Of a DNA stretch of 64,000 bases, positions 13,741-25,556 are shown in pieces (the first letter of the stretch is position 1; each line of letters begins with the position of its first letter). The notes under the pieces were generated by a model. It was not told where the DNA came from, did no database searches, and was given only the letters and a program-made list of their open reading frames with translations. The translations under genes and the position numbers were made by a program. Origin of the DNA: Dermanyssus gallinae (lineage: Eukaryota > Arthropoda > Arachnida > Mesostigmata > Dermanyssidae). The stretch spans positions 1 through 64,000 of the forward strand of contig QVRM01006038.1 in the NCBI GenBank assembly GCA_003439945.1, written 5' to 3'.

Positions 13741-14823
13741 ACGGTGCAATGTTCTTTTGACGGAGGTTGCTCAAAGTTGATCAAGTGTTCTCTGACGTGA
13801 GCTGAAGAAGATGGACTTGCTTCTAAGTTCCTGATTCGTGTGGTCGTCTGGCAACGCAAAGGATTCTGTAAAAATAGAGTGCGTGCGACAGAGCGTCTGT
13901 GCCTCTCAGCTAACTTGCTTTTTGCTCTTGCGGCAATCTGACGATCGGTGAGGTGGTCTTTGCGCGACTGTGTAAGGCTTTGGTGCAGTCTGTCAGAAAA
14001 ATTATCCAGCGTTCTCTATTGTGAGTCTGTTATGTTCTTCCCAATTATTTGGCGTATTGTGCTATCGTTGCTTTTTCGCTCTGGAATATGCAATATGAGT
14101 GTCGGCAAGGTCATTAATTTGTGCCACGATGCAGCATCTAGTGTCGAGTTGAAGTCCGAGAGGGCTTTCGCGTAGACTGCGCAACAGATTTATTTGACTC
14201 CCCTCGGAATTATCCCAACCAGCTTCGTGCTTTTGCGGACACGAGCTCGGAGACGGGTAAACATTTTTGGATCGTTGCAAAGGGTAATGTCTACATGGGT
14301 CTATCTGGTCCTGGGCCAAAGTATTTGGAGCGGAGTCATCGGGTGCCCCGTCAACGGAAAGTGTGGGGGTTTGCCCTCCGTGAACATGGGTTTTATGTAT
14401 ATGTAGCCGCGGTGTGATCTTACGGATTTTCTACAAACGTCGCAAAATAATGTTTATTATATTCCTATTCAGCAAGCTGATTGTCAGACCGGCCTCCGTT
14501 CTCGGTAAGATATGAGTCCTTCTAAGGTTCTCCGCAAGAGTGTGTCAACGCCAGCAGATAGACAAACCGAGTTGAAGAGGCCGAAAGCGACGACAACGAT
14601 GATGGTCTGGGGGACTATGAAATGACAAAATGCTCTTGCGGGCTCTTTGTCAATATGTTTTATAAAATGTAATCCTTTCGTTGCCATGAAAATTGGTGAA
14701 CAAATTATATTGGTGAACTCAAACAACATTCATCTTTTTCGGCGAGCTTACCTTTGCAACGAAATTTCGTTGCTTTACCTTTTGTACATTTATCACTAGA
14801 GAGTAAAGATTAACACGCTTTTG

Positions 14824-14924
14824 CAGTGATGGAGGCGATTGCTACAGATAAATCTGACTCTGGGAGTGGAAGACTCACCTGTAGCATGCAGAGGGCCCAT
14901 TTGGAGCAATCGCCTTCATCACTG
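14824..14924. mobile_element. Short element with 20-bp inverted ends
   Basis: CAGTGATGGAGGCGATTGCT at 14824-14843 recurs inverted at 14905-14924 with one mismatch. The 61-nt interior is not repeated. Size and ends suit a MITE, but no clear target-site duplication was seen. Confidence 0.5.
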
Positions 14925-14929
14925 TAATC

Positions 14930-15775
14930 GTCACCATCACATCAGTCTGATAAATCGGGTATGTTCAGCTACTCCGTCGTCGATGTTTACAAACTTCCTC
15001 CTGTAGCACAGACTGTAATCACTTTAGCATTACCGTTCAACACTGCATAGCGCTAACTTCCAGCCTTAAGAAGTCTTCCAGCCTACGCGCTATAAAAGCG
15101 GAGTGAACTTTGTAAATGACGCTTTTCTTTGCTATGCCACGGTACGATGAAGGTGTCAAGAGATTTTTTATATTTTCGATATCACACCTAAGAGGCTGTG
15201 TTTCCATTCTTCAGACAAGTTTGTCGTTTTCATAACTACGTTGAACAAAGCAGCAAGACAAACAGTCGGAACAACCGTCTGTCGTAGATGTTCGTTTCCG
15301 ACGAGGTCTGAACCGGGCAATCTTTCCTGGCGGCGCCTTTAATATCGGATCCACAACCTCCGGGATACCAAGAGAGTGACCCAGCTCCCGGCGGCTTGTT
15401 TGCGGCGAACGAACAGTAACTTGTTCACATTTTTTTTCGTAACGGGGTTCTCATCAGAATTAGGCCGACACTTTTTTTTCAATAAAGTGGCAATTAACTA
15501 AAATGCTGCTTTTATTTTACCCATATAGTATGTATGTACGCATAAATGGTAATAAAATGTTGCTACTATGAGGTCGTGAAGACTAAACGAATGCGAGGAA
15601 AGTTAAGGAAAATCACCGGAGTCGTAAACTTGTGACAGCTGGCACACATGTCGTTGTGATCGAATATTCCATTTTGGGGAATTAGGAAAGCTTTTTGATG
15701 ATCAATAGCGCTTGTTGCTTGGTCTACTATAGATAGCGCACCACAGACTACACATACGTCTTAACTCTTTTGGTT

Positions 15776-15837
<62 letters not shown>

Positions 15838-15909
15838 ACGAGCCATGGCTGTTCTAGGCTGAACGTTAACACGTTTACTCACACATGATTGTAATATGAA
15901 TTGATGAAT

Positions 15910-15944
<35 letters not shown>

Positions 15945-16040
15945 AGTGCAGACTGGCGCATTTTGCACATTCCGGCAACAACTGTGCGTCGTGTCAGAAG
16001 GCATACTTTCGACTATACAGCTCGATTTGTGTCAATCACC
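14930..16040. other. Non-coding stretch
   Basis: AT-rich with two (TA)n tracts. Nothing else recognised. Confidence 0.5.
15779..15834. repeat. (TA)n microsatellite
   Basis: About 27 TA units. Another (TA)n at 15916-15941 follows an AATAAA at 15907. Confidence 0.95.
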
Positions 16041-16202
16041 CCTTATTAGTGGTGGCCCAGTCGAACCCCCCGCCGAAGTGTCGGCGTGTGTTTACTAGGC
16101 AAACGCGAGAAGCACAGCTTATCGTGGGTGGGCGGTGACTGCCTATCGCGGGCCTGGCTGGCTGGCTGAGTGCGTACTGCCTGATTGAGGCGGCGGTGGC
16201 GG

Positions 16203-16270
16203 CGGCGGCCAAAGTCGGACGTTGTGCCTTGTGCCACCACCACCATGGCCGATCTGTTCCTGCAAACACA
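16203..16270 (+). CDS. Candidate first coding exon (MADLFLQTQ, then GTGAGA donor)
   Basis: In a GC-rich island (about 16040-17430) the context CACCACCACC-ATG is followed by nine codons and a strong donor (CAG|GTGAGA) at 16270/16271. I found no matching downstream exon, so the gene is not identified. A short exon in a CpG-rich region is typical of a promoter-proximal exon, but this could be coincidence. Confidence 0.25.
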
Positions 16271-19200
16271 GGTGAGAAGTTGGCGCATGCGGAGTTGCGA
16301 TGCGGCAGCAAAGCCAAACGCAGCTGAGTCGCAAACTAAGGAAGCAGCGGCGGCAGCAGCAGCGGCCGTCAACCTGCGAGCGCCGCTTGTCGCGCTGCGG
16401 GTGTCGGTCTAAAACGGCAGGTCTCTATTTCTATCGCAATCGTAGGTAGGTGAGGCTCTTGTTTGCAACCATCGAGAACAATACGGGCCGCTCTTACCGC
16501 CAAAAACGCTGAGAAGGGCTGCTCCAGCATGGAGCATCCAGCCATTCTTGTCGTTCTGCCGATTACAACAACAAAGGCAAGAAACACAACAACAACAACA
16601 ACAACAGCAACAACAACAACCACAACAACAACAACAGCAACAGCCACAACAACAGCGGCAAGAGCACAACAACGACAATCTCCTTCTAAGGGCATCGATG
16701 AGGATCACCCGATTGTCGCATCGATCTGATGGCACCCGGTTAGCCAAGTACGTCACCTCGCCGGGCGAAAGATTGCACTTGTCTATAGCTCTTCAACTGT
16801 TGCTGTTCGTTCGGTCGTTGTGGTTGTTGTTGTTGTCTTGGCCCAAAGTTAATCGACCTATTACTACAGTTACCTAGACTATAGCATGCGGACACTTGTA
16901 CGACTGCGCATTCTAGTTGCTGAATGTCGTCCCACCTCGTGTGGCCTGATCGACCACACCTTGAAACGCCAGAGCAAAGCTCGTTGCACCTGCAAAATCC
17001 TCCTGAGCGATTCGAGCAGACTCAGCGATCGAGCGACCCACGGAGTGGGTCTTGGGGAAGGGGAAGGTATGAGGTCAGGTGCACGTGAGGACAAGTCAAA
17101 AAGGCCTCCAAAGTTCGTTAACTTCACACGGGCGAGCTATGTGTGGTGGATCGCCACCGCTCTTTCATGTTGACAGGTGAAGAACGAAATGAAAGAATCT
17201 CGGCCTCTGCACTGTGGAGACTGCGGACTGAGAGGAACCGTACAACCGACTCTGACGTTACTGCTGTCCTGAACATCTCCGCCCAATGGCATTGCGATCC
17301 AGTAAACAAATAGGACAACACGCTGGCTGGCGGCCATTGGATGTCTGTTGGCATCGGATTTGAGACACCGGCACGCATGTATATTCCATACGTACAAGTT
17401 TCTTCAACTAGCATGCTTTTATACTTTTGTCGCATTACCCCAAACTGGCACTGTATAGTTCAAGAGGTCGCGTAGGAATGTTACTATGGCAAAAGGGAGT
17501 AGAAGAGCTCGTTTTTTAGATACTGCTAATTCACTATGCGTTTCGCCGAGACGATATTCACGATGCGGCATGAATGAAATGATTCGTTCGCACGATTAAC
17601 CTTTAAAAAATTAAGGACCGATAAGTTCAGTTAATACCCCGTAGACAGTGCAGCGTTTTCAACTAGTACCCTGCACTGTTGTTGAATATCTTGTCAAAAA
17701 CTTAGGGACTCCTAGATCTGCACGGGCCTTCGTTGTATTGGTTCAACCGCGCCGATAAACCTTTTTCTCGTTTCTTTTTTGTCTCCCTCTTTCTCTCGCT
17801 TTCTATTCTTATATAGGAGTTTGATCGGCATAGGTGGGTCAGTCTACGATCCAGTCTAGCCACCTCGATTCATTGAAGACAAATTCCAATGCCTGCTCCG
17901 TCGCCAAGAACTTGAATGGGACATTGCAAGCATTCCATCGTAACAACGGCGGCGGCAGGATACTTTCCCATGACCGGATATGAACAACAATTCATTCGAG
18001 AGAATACGAATCGAAGCAGACTTGAGACTAGCAGGTGAACAGAGCCGCAATGGAATGGGTTGGCCCCGCCCGTGAGAACGCGTAGAAATCAAATCCTGGT
18101 TAGCCGGTAGGCCAAGGAGAGCTGGACACTCGATATATATATATAGAGAGAGAGATGATAGTGAGAGAGAGGGAGAAATAAAAAAGAACAGGGATAAATA
18201 ATCTGGGCAATCTGAAAAGCGCGAAGGATGAACTTGCTGCAAGGACATCTGTGCGAATTTTCATAGGACAAGCATTGCATGGCGCGCCTGAATATTGCCA
18301 TGTGAAGCGCCTTGTACTTTGAACGTGTTCTTTTCTGACAAAGTCGATGAAGTTGCTTAATTGCTCAGTGACAGGCGTAAATGTAAGATTCACAATGCGG
18401 TTTATTGACAGCCCTGTAACGCGCAAGGTTACTGACTGGGAAAATACAAGTGATTAAAGTATTAAGAATTATTTAAAACATTAAGAATATAGCATAATCG
18501 TAGTTAAATATATAAATCGTTGTAATATTGTACAACATATTATTATTATCACAAGCTTACATAGATTCACAACTGTGCCTATGTTGCCACCAAGATAATA
18601 AACTAAATATGCATAATGCAACATTGTTATACGTAAAACGGCAGTAAATGTTGATAACTAGCACGTTGTTGCTTGGGTCAAGTCGCAGTACATGAGACTG
18701 CATTTTGACAAAGATACATATAAATAGAACGGCAGGTACACAATGATTCCAACATATCTGGTTTTAAAAGCAACTTTTTTCGTTCGCGCCCATTGAGTGA
18801 TACAGATATAGGCCCGAATCCCTTTGGGATGAAGCCCCAAGTAAACGGATACCGGGACACGCTAGAGCTTGGGCGCTAGACTTTTTTTTTGTTACAAAAG
18901 ACTTCCAAAGAATAACACCATCACAAAGTACAGGAAAAAACAACAGAACCTTTGACGAGTTCCCGATAAGTCATTCGCCTTAGCGCAGAGATAATCGCGC
19001 AGCATTTTGTAGCAATAGCAATGTAGTAAATCTGCTGCTTTTTTTTCAATGAATGAGTGAGTGTGATATTATTAAAATCCCTGACACGGTGTTATTGCCT
19101 GACATAGAAACAAAATACGCAATTGCGAGACAACCAAGCCGCCTATGCAGAAACTGAAGACATCGTCCTGTTCGTGACAAAAATTCTGCTTCTTCTAAAG

Positions 19201-19390
19201 GACACAGGCCAGAAAATGCGATATAATCGTTTTAGAGACTTCGCAAAAATGAAGTTATTTGATTAGCTTTTACGCCAAATACCACAAAACCATAACCCCA
19301 CGACAATTTACAGCGCTGATAACTAACGCATTCAGCAAATGCGCATTTCATGACGAATATTTTGGTACCAAATATATGGCAATGCGACTA
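16271..19390. other. GC-rich island then AT-rich non-coding stretch
   Basis: 16.3-17.4 kb is GC-rich with several strand-symmetric short frames. 17.5-19.4 kb is AT-rich with a GA-rich tract at 18141-18175. No domain recognised. Confidence 0.4.
16563..16668. repeat. CAA/CAG triplet tract in GC-rich island
   Basis: CAACAACAACAG repeats, isolated from the main 3.8-6.5 kb field by 10 kb. Confidence 0.9.
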
Positions 19391-19393
19391 TTT

Positions 19394-19513
19394 AAGATTT
19401 TTCAGAGGGCAAGTCGAGACTGAGTGCATGCATAAATGACCAATAGTGATTTATCTGATGAAGTAGGTCATCTATGCATGCAACCAATCGCGACATGCCC
19501 TTCGGAAAACCTT
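19394..19513. mobile_element. Foldback (MITE-like) element with 48-bp arms
   Basis: Arms 19394-19441 and 19466-19513 are inverted copies with roughly a dozen mismatches and include GCATGCAT cores. The spacer is only 24 nt. No coding capacity. Confidence 0.6.
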
Positions 19514-19896
19514 AACTACAACGTAGCCGCCGATCGAATCGCGTAACGACTAGGATCAGACTGTTAAAAATATATAATGACGCGGCTGACTTCCCAAGAG
19601 AAAGAGTGATCTAAGTTGGAGTCACAGTTTGGCTATACCACTTGATGTTGAAAGGGCATTTTAACACGCAATCATTGGAGTGTAATAAATGACGTTTTTC
19701 TGCCGGGAGATTGCTTGGGTTTGTGTCCCTTACTTTAAAAAAAAACTGCGTAGGGACATTTAAGGCGCCAAAACGAGATGTTAGCCGCGATCTAATCGGG
19801 TCAGCCAAGCCTCTAGCAAAAAGCAACATACCGGACTTTAGAGTATATCTCAAATTGCGACACACGGCTATTTGTGATACCCACTGTCGCAGATGT

Positions 19897-19985
19897 CAAC
19901 AGGCGCGGTCTAGGGGGCTAGAGCGCTAGTCATGGTTGCCCTCTGCCTGGGTGTCGCCGGTTCGATCCCTGTTGTTGATCGAATT
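19897..19985 (+). repeat. tRNA-like SINE head
   Basis: GGCTAGAGCGC resembles the tRNA D arm and CGGTTCGATCCCTG is a perfect B box about 40 nt later. No intact acceptor stem could be folded by eye. Confidence 0.5.
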
Positions 19986-20374
19986 TTCTTCGAGCGATTC
20001 TCATTACAGGGGAGTCAAATAATGTGCAGCAACTTTTGAGGCACGTCCTTTCTTCGCGCCGTACCAAGCACAGCCGGAGATACATTTGTATTCGCAATTC
20101 CCTCTGGCATGTGCCATTCTGGCTTTTCGCATGTTAGACCTCCCACTATACTAGAACACTATATAAAACTTTGCCGTCAACAAGATCCAGCTGAATTAAA
20201 ATATTCGTTGACATAATTTGGCCTTTATCTCTGTCAGAGAAGCCCAGAAAGCGTAAAATAGACATCAATGTAATCTTAACAATATAGCTCAGTGATCCCA
20301 CCGCCAAAAAGGCTCACGATGGGCGTTATAATGGGTAATATAGTAATTTCCCTCTTGTAAACACTTAATATGCG

Positions 20375-21225
20375 ATGGGTGCAGAAGTACCACAAAGTTC
20401 CGTGCTAGGAACTATGCTGTGGAATCTCACGTACGACGGCGTGCTAGAAATGAGTAGGCCTCGCGGTGTTGAGTTCGTCGCTTATGCCGATGATCTGACC
20501 ATCTTAGTCACCGCAAGGGACGCAAAGCTGTTGGAGGACCGAGCAAATGCCGCCTTAGAAGGGCTCAACTGGTGGATGAAGACCTAATTTTAGCACCGAA
20601 AAAGAGCGAGGCTGTCCTGCTTATTGAAAGAAGCACTGCCGGGAGCTGGATATCCATGTGGACGGCCACATAATTCAGATAAACAAGCAGGCCAAATACC
20701 TGGGTGTTATGCTTGGCATAAACATGAGCTGTACAGCCCACATAGATTATGTAATGGCCAAATCGCATCATGTGGCAAGCAAGCTCACCAGGTCAATGTT
20801 AAGAACAAAGGGGCCCTCGAAGACAAGCGCCGTCTTCTAGCGTCAATCGCTGATTCAACTCTGCTCTACGGATCAGCAGTGCGGAGACCAGCTGCACTGA
20901 TAACCAAGATGAATAAGAAAACGCTAAGCAAGGGGCAGAGTAGTATACCCTGGACAAACGGATACCGTCTTATACGGGGACTAGGCACTTCGAAAAGGTG
21001 ATGCAAGAAAGCGTCTCTGGAAAGCTGGGAGGCTCAGTGGACCGAGGCGAAACGAGAGGCACTAGAGTCGTGGACGAGATCAATAATCCCAGATCTCATG
21101 AAATGGTACCAATGCGAGTACGCAGAAACTACGTACTACCTAACCCAAGTTCTCACCGGTCAAGGCAGCTTCCAGACCTACATGGTGAAGATCGGGAAGA
21201 CTGAGGAAGACATATGTGTCTTGTC
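20375..21225 (+). pseudogene. R1-like RT and C-terminal fragment
   Basis: VPQSSVLGTMLWN and VAYADDLTILVTAR are RT motifs B and C with the catalytic DD intact. In other frames follow KYLGVMLG.., LLYGSAV (thumb) and near 21040-21200 an R1-type C-terminus (..QWTEAKREALESW.., YYLTQVLTGQGSF..). Frameshifts and stops between pieces show it is dead. The N-terminal half is absent. It abuts a different element at about 21216. Confidence 0.8.
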
Positions 21226-22190
21226 TTAGAGATTCTGTCGAAGGAGATAACGTCCTACATAGTAGGCAGTTCGGTTTTAGACCCAATATGTCGACAATTG
21301 TGCCTGTAATGGGTTTTTTCGAAGAAATACGGAAACAGATACAATTAAAGAAGACGATAGAAGCGGTATTTATCGACCTTAGAAAGGCGTTTGATACGGT
21401 AGATCTAACCATTCTTTAAAAAAAAACTCTATACTTACAGGGCAAATTAAATTTTTCAAAGGTGGGTGCGCTCATTCATTTCCGAAAGACGCCAAGTTGT
21501 CCAAATTGGACAATCCCTCTCCCGTATAGAAAAATATCAATTGGAGTGGCTCAAGAGAGCATCAATAGTCCGCTATTATTTAATATTTTTGTTAACGATA
21601 TTTTTACTACTCCAAATCATGCTAAACTAACGTTGTTTGCTGACGACGCAACGGCTCTATTCGTGAGCGACTCTCTCCAAAAGGTTGAGGCAATGATTCG
21701 TGAGGATATTATGAGGCTATCTCTATGGTTCAGAAATAACGGCCACTACATTAAGTGGTCAAAAACAAGAGTTGTTCAACTTAAAACTCCAAGAGGCCAA
21801 ACGACAAATAATCCTGAAGCTTTTGCATGCGACCGCACGCTTGATAAACTAGTTGAAACGAAGTTCCTGGGTATTGTTCTTGACGAGCATCTGACGTTCC
21901 AGGCGCATGCGAAACATGTCAGGAAAAAAATTGTCAGTGCCCTATACCTACTATAGTAGCCGCTCTATACCGCACTCGCAAAATCCTTCCCCGCCAATGC
22001 CTCACGGCAATGTACCACGCGTATGTACAGAGTCACCTAACATATGGTCTGGAGATGTACGGTCCTTCTTATGCAACTCATATAATTCCGCTTCATCTGC
22101 TACAGAAAAGGGCACTTCACCTCGTCTTAGGTCTCCCACATCGCGTCTCAATATCAATCGAACAATTTCAGCTTACCGCTGTGGCAAGGG
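21216..22190 (+). pseudogene. Jockey/CR1-like RT fragment
   Basis: Recognisable pieces: RQFGFRPNMST and FIDLRKAFDTVD (motif A), GVAQESINSPLLFNIFVND (motif B), TLFADDATALFV (motif C), KFLGIVLDEHLTFQAH and YHAYVQSHLTYGLEMYG (thumb). Two frame changes (about 21420 and 21950) break it. It differs in family from both neighbours. At about 22190 the frame continues without a break into another element. Confidence 0.82.
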
Positions 22191-22194
22191 ATCA

Positions 22195-23170
22195 GGTAAT
22201 GCTTCCGATCTCTCTAGGCGGCTCAGGTATGCCGGACGCGGTCATGATGGCTGGACCCGCGATCGTGTCATCATTGACTCAGGCTTCGGAGAGGGTTAGG
22301 GCTTTATTGGATAAGGATGGATGTGAAGCTTATAACGCTGAGTTACAAAAGCTGACCGACAGATTGTTGTCTTTGTTTGACTCCCCTCCCGATGAAAGAA
22401 CTAAACAGAGCTGTTGGACAGACCCTCTGCAAGAAAAGCGATTAACAAGCCTGACTGATAGAGCCCCCACCGTGGCTGACAAAGCCAGGCTTCGAGCCGT
22501 TAGTAGTCAAGGGGCTGGAGCCTGGTTACATGCCCTACCCTGTCCACGAATAGGGACGCTTTTGGATGATGAGACGACGCGCATCAGCATCGGATTGCGT
22601 CTTGGTGTCGACCTAGTTGTCCCTCACTGATGTCGTTGTGGCTACATTGTAGACGCTTTGGCGCATCATGGCTTATCATGCGCCTTAAGTGCAGGCCAAA
22701 GAGCACGCCATTCGGCATTAAATGACACTTTCAGTCGAGCACTAAGATCTGCTGGCTTTCCGTGCGTACTAGAACCTCCGGGTCTATCAAGAGATGACGG
22801 AAAAAGGCCTGACGGTCTTACTCTAACCCCCTTTGAGCGTGGTCGCATGCTTGTTTGGGACGCAACTGTAACCGACTCATTAGCCCCTTCGATGGTCGGT
22901 GCAGGTGCGGACCAGGCAGGTCATGCGTCTAGGTTAGCAGAGGCTAACAAATGTAGAAAATATTCAAGCGTTAGTTATCCGCATCAATTTTGTCCGTTGG
23001 CCTTTGAAACAATAGGAGGACCAGGCCCGCTTACATTGAAGTTGATTCAGCGCGTGGGTAGAAGCCTTAACCTCTCCACGGGGGACTCAAGAGCATCGGA
23101 ATTTTTGCGTCAAAGGCTGTCGCTTGACATCCAATGAGGAAACGCAGCCTCTGTTCGGGGCACATTGTTG
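22195..23170 (+). pseudogene. RLE-type element C-terminus (sister copy of 55.8-56.8 kb)
   Basis: It begins around LPISLGGSGMPDAVM and is collinear with the 56 kb copy: CRCG..HHGLSC, EPPGL, KRPDGLTLTPF, LVWDATV, then FETIGGPGPLT, FLRQRLSLDIQ and GNAASVRGT. The catalytic-type RPD and WD residues are both kept. Two TGA stops (22628-22630 and 23134-23136) interrupt it. The second lies where the 56 kb copy has CGC (Arg), and both are consistent with CGA to TGA decay. Confidence 0.75.
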
Positions 23171-23289
23171 AACTGGGCTAATCCCGGGTTAGATAACCCG
23201 TAACCACACGTTAACGCGGAGACAATTGTTCACTCCAAAGTGCTAACATAAAAAGTCATTTAATAAATTAAATTAAATATCGAACAATA

Positions 23290-23640
23290 TAAAGAACTCT
23301 CAGTGCTCCCGTTAGCATATTTAATTAAGTTTACCATAGTTGTCGAAATAAAACGTATTATTTTTGGTCGCCATCTCAATCTAGTTGGCCTTATCGAATT
23401 TACAAGGACCCATAACACCCGAGGCTCGGCATCTCACTTGCTCATTGTCTCCTCGGCCACAAGTACACAGTCAAGATTTGCACACTGTAATTTAGGTGCT
23501 ACCTTGCGGAACAAGTTGCCTAGTGACATTAGGACACTTAGATCGCTTAGTCAATTCAAAAATACTGCGAGAACGCACTATCTAACCTTACTTGCGTCTG
23601 ATTGAGCCATAACTATGTAAACATGTACACAATCCATAGA
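23290..23640 (+). pseudogene. C-terminal tail of another non-LTR retroelement
   Basis: The open frame 23303-23605 ends with ..TRGSASHLLIV.., LRNKLPSDIRTLRSLSQFK and THYL. This is the common C-terminal signature (N-LP..IR-L-S---FK..L..HL) of CR1/L2/RTE-like elements. It is short (about 100 residues), has no upstream RT in the right frame, and sits directly after the RLE-type fragment. Confidence 0.6.
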
Positions 23641-24287
23641 TAAATAATTGTGCAAAGCCGGCGAGTCCGATCACGTGGATCACACGCTTTTTGCATGCAG
23701 AGGTCTTGGGGTCACGAGGCAAACGGCTCGTTCACAACTAGACGTGCAGTGCAATACAACAAGAGATCTACTCGCAGGGATGCTCAGCTTGAAAAAGCTG
23801 GGTTGCGGGCTGTGATTTTGTGAAAGTTGTTATAAGGGCGAAGACAAAGATGACTGAAGAGAGGCGGCAACGCATGAAGCTCCGCCAGTAGGAATGCCGA
23901 AGATTGAAAGCCAGACTAGGAACTCCCTGGGTTCAGTGGGTTTGAGAGTCCCACACTACCCAGACCAAAGAGTGTGCATTATGCATCTTTGTTCCCGCCC
24001 CCTGTTAAAAAAAAACACCTGCTATGTTGTGTAAAATGCATCTTGGTCCGGGTTAAACAGCTTCAGCACCAACATAGAGAACACTTTTCTGTGGCACGAC
24101 CATCTCGGACTTACCAAAATGAATCCCTGATAAAATTCGACAAAGGCCGGTCGTATTTGCCTTGGGGATTCGTCACAAGTGATGAGACGCGTCCAATTTG
24201 ATTATCCTATATGTTCCAAAGCTAGTGGTCCACCCACAAAAATGAGACGCCAGCAGTTGACTATATATATAAATATATTTTTTTTCT

Positions 24288-24425
24288 TGACGCTCTGATA
24301 ACCACATTTTAGACGCTCGTAATGGGCTAAGTTGCCTGTGGCACGAAGTCGTCTAAATGCATCTATAGTCATCGCGTTCTCGCACTGGATTTATATAGAC
24401 TTTCTCCAGCAGAGGTATGTAGCAG
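24288..24425. repeat. Dispersed repeat, copy 1
   Basis: Direct partner of 32870-33010. The run CACATTTTAGACGCTCGTAA and its continuation through GGCTAAGTTGCCTGTGGC is identical in both. Confidence 0.85.
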
Positions 24426-24462
24426 CAGGGTAATGACAACAACGTTCAACAAATACAACCAG

Positions 24463-24565
24463 CAAGGCCGGGGCTCGAACTTGCGATTGTCTTTGCCAAC
24501 TATGGTTGCCATGGCAACGCCCCGTTTTGAACGGTGCGTTGGCCGCCTAAGCCATCGCCGCTACA
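24463..24565 (-). repeat. tRNA-derived SINE head or tRNA pseudogene
   Basis: On the minus strand an A box TGGCTTAGGCGG matches the consensus exactly and AGTTCGAGCCC is a one-mismatch B box. The spacing of about 60 nt is longer than in a functional tRNA, so this is a SINE head or pseudogene. Confidence 0.55.
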
Positions 24566-25402
24566 AGCAAAAAAATGATATATATATATATATATATATG
24601 TACGTCCATTTGTATTTAAATATTGGTGCAGAATGGTGGTGATAAAGTTAGAAAAAAATATACGTCCCTCACTTTCTAATGAGTTTCCTCAAAATGTAAG
24701 TAGCATCCTACGCGTATACAATTAGTTGTCTGACATGATAAGTGCCTTAATGTAGGTAGAAATTAAGTTAGATATTTTATTAAGATCTAGACTTTTATGT
24801 AAATATAACGGTGGTACGAATTGATCTTTTTAAACGATCTTCGCGAATTCTTTGCGAAAATCAGTAAGGCTTTTTATGTGTTCCGGAATCAATAAAATTT
24901 GAATTTGTTTATTGACATTTCATATTAGATAATTGCACATCATAATTTCAAACTCCATTAAGCACGTAGCTCGCTTAGAATATTTTTTCTAAAATTAGGA
25001 TGTATAAATTATTTTTGCTATTTTCACCTATTCACAATGTGTTGCGACAGGTTTGTGTTACTTGCGTTACTTTTAACCATATACCGGAGTTTTGAGATAA
25101 TGCTCTCTGAGATGAATATGTACGTAGCCGCAATACATCGCAGTTCTGGGGAAGGGTACTACATTACAATCTACATTGTTATCATGGTTCCTTCTTACTT
25201 ATTTTTTTCACCGCAAACCATTTACCAAATATTTTAATTTTTTAAGTGTGCGTGGAAATCATTTAGGCACATCTGGCTCAACACTGTGCAGTGTTCTTAC
25301 GGCAATGGCGCACCAAGACACGCGTTTCTGGCCCTTGCAGTTGGCTAAGAATTTGCAACACAATATATGCATATATATATATATATATATATATATACGC
25401 CC

Positions 25403-25460
25403 ATTTATATTTAATTCCACACACATGCTTCGAAGCATGTATGTGGAATTAAATCTAAAT
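25403..25460. repeat. Near-perfect 29-bp palindrome without spacer
   Basis: The arms 25403-25431 and 25432-25460 meet at CTTCGAAG and differ at two pairs. (TA)n tracts flank the unit at 25371-25397 and 25507-25553. Confidence 0.8.
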
Positions 25461-25502
25461 AAGGATGGTCAGCAGACTGCTGACGGAAATGCAATATAAC
25501 CC

Positions 25503-25506
<4 letters not shown>

Positions 25507-25553
<47 letters not shown>
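25507..25553. repeat. (TA)n microsatellite
   Basis: About 23 units, right of the 25403-25460 palindrome. Confidence 0.95.

Positions 25554-25556
<3 letters not shown>

Noticed and set aside
16036..16372. tRNA-like B box GGTTCGA on the minus strand near 16070
   Set aside because: There is no A box at a compatible distance, and the sequence lies in a GC-rich island where the match can be by chance.
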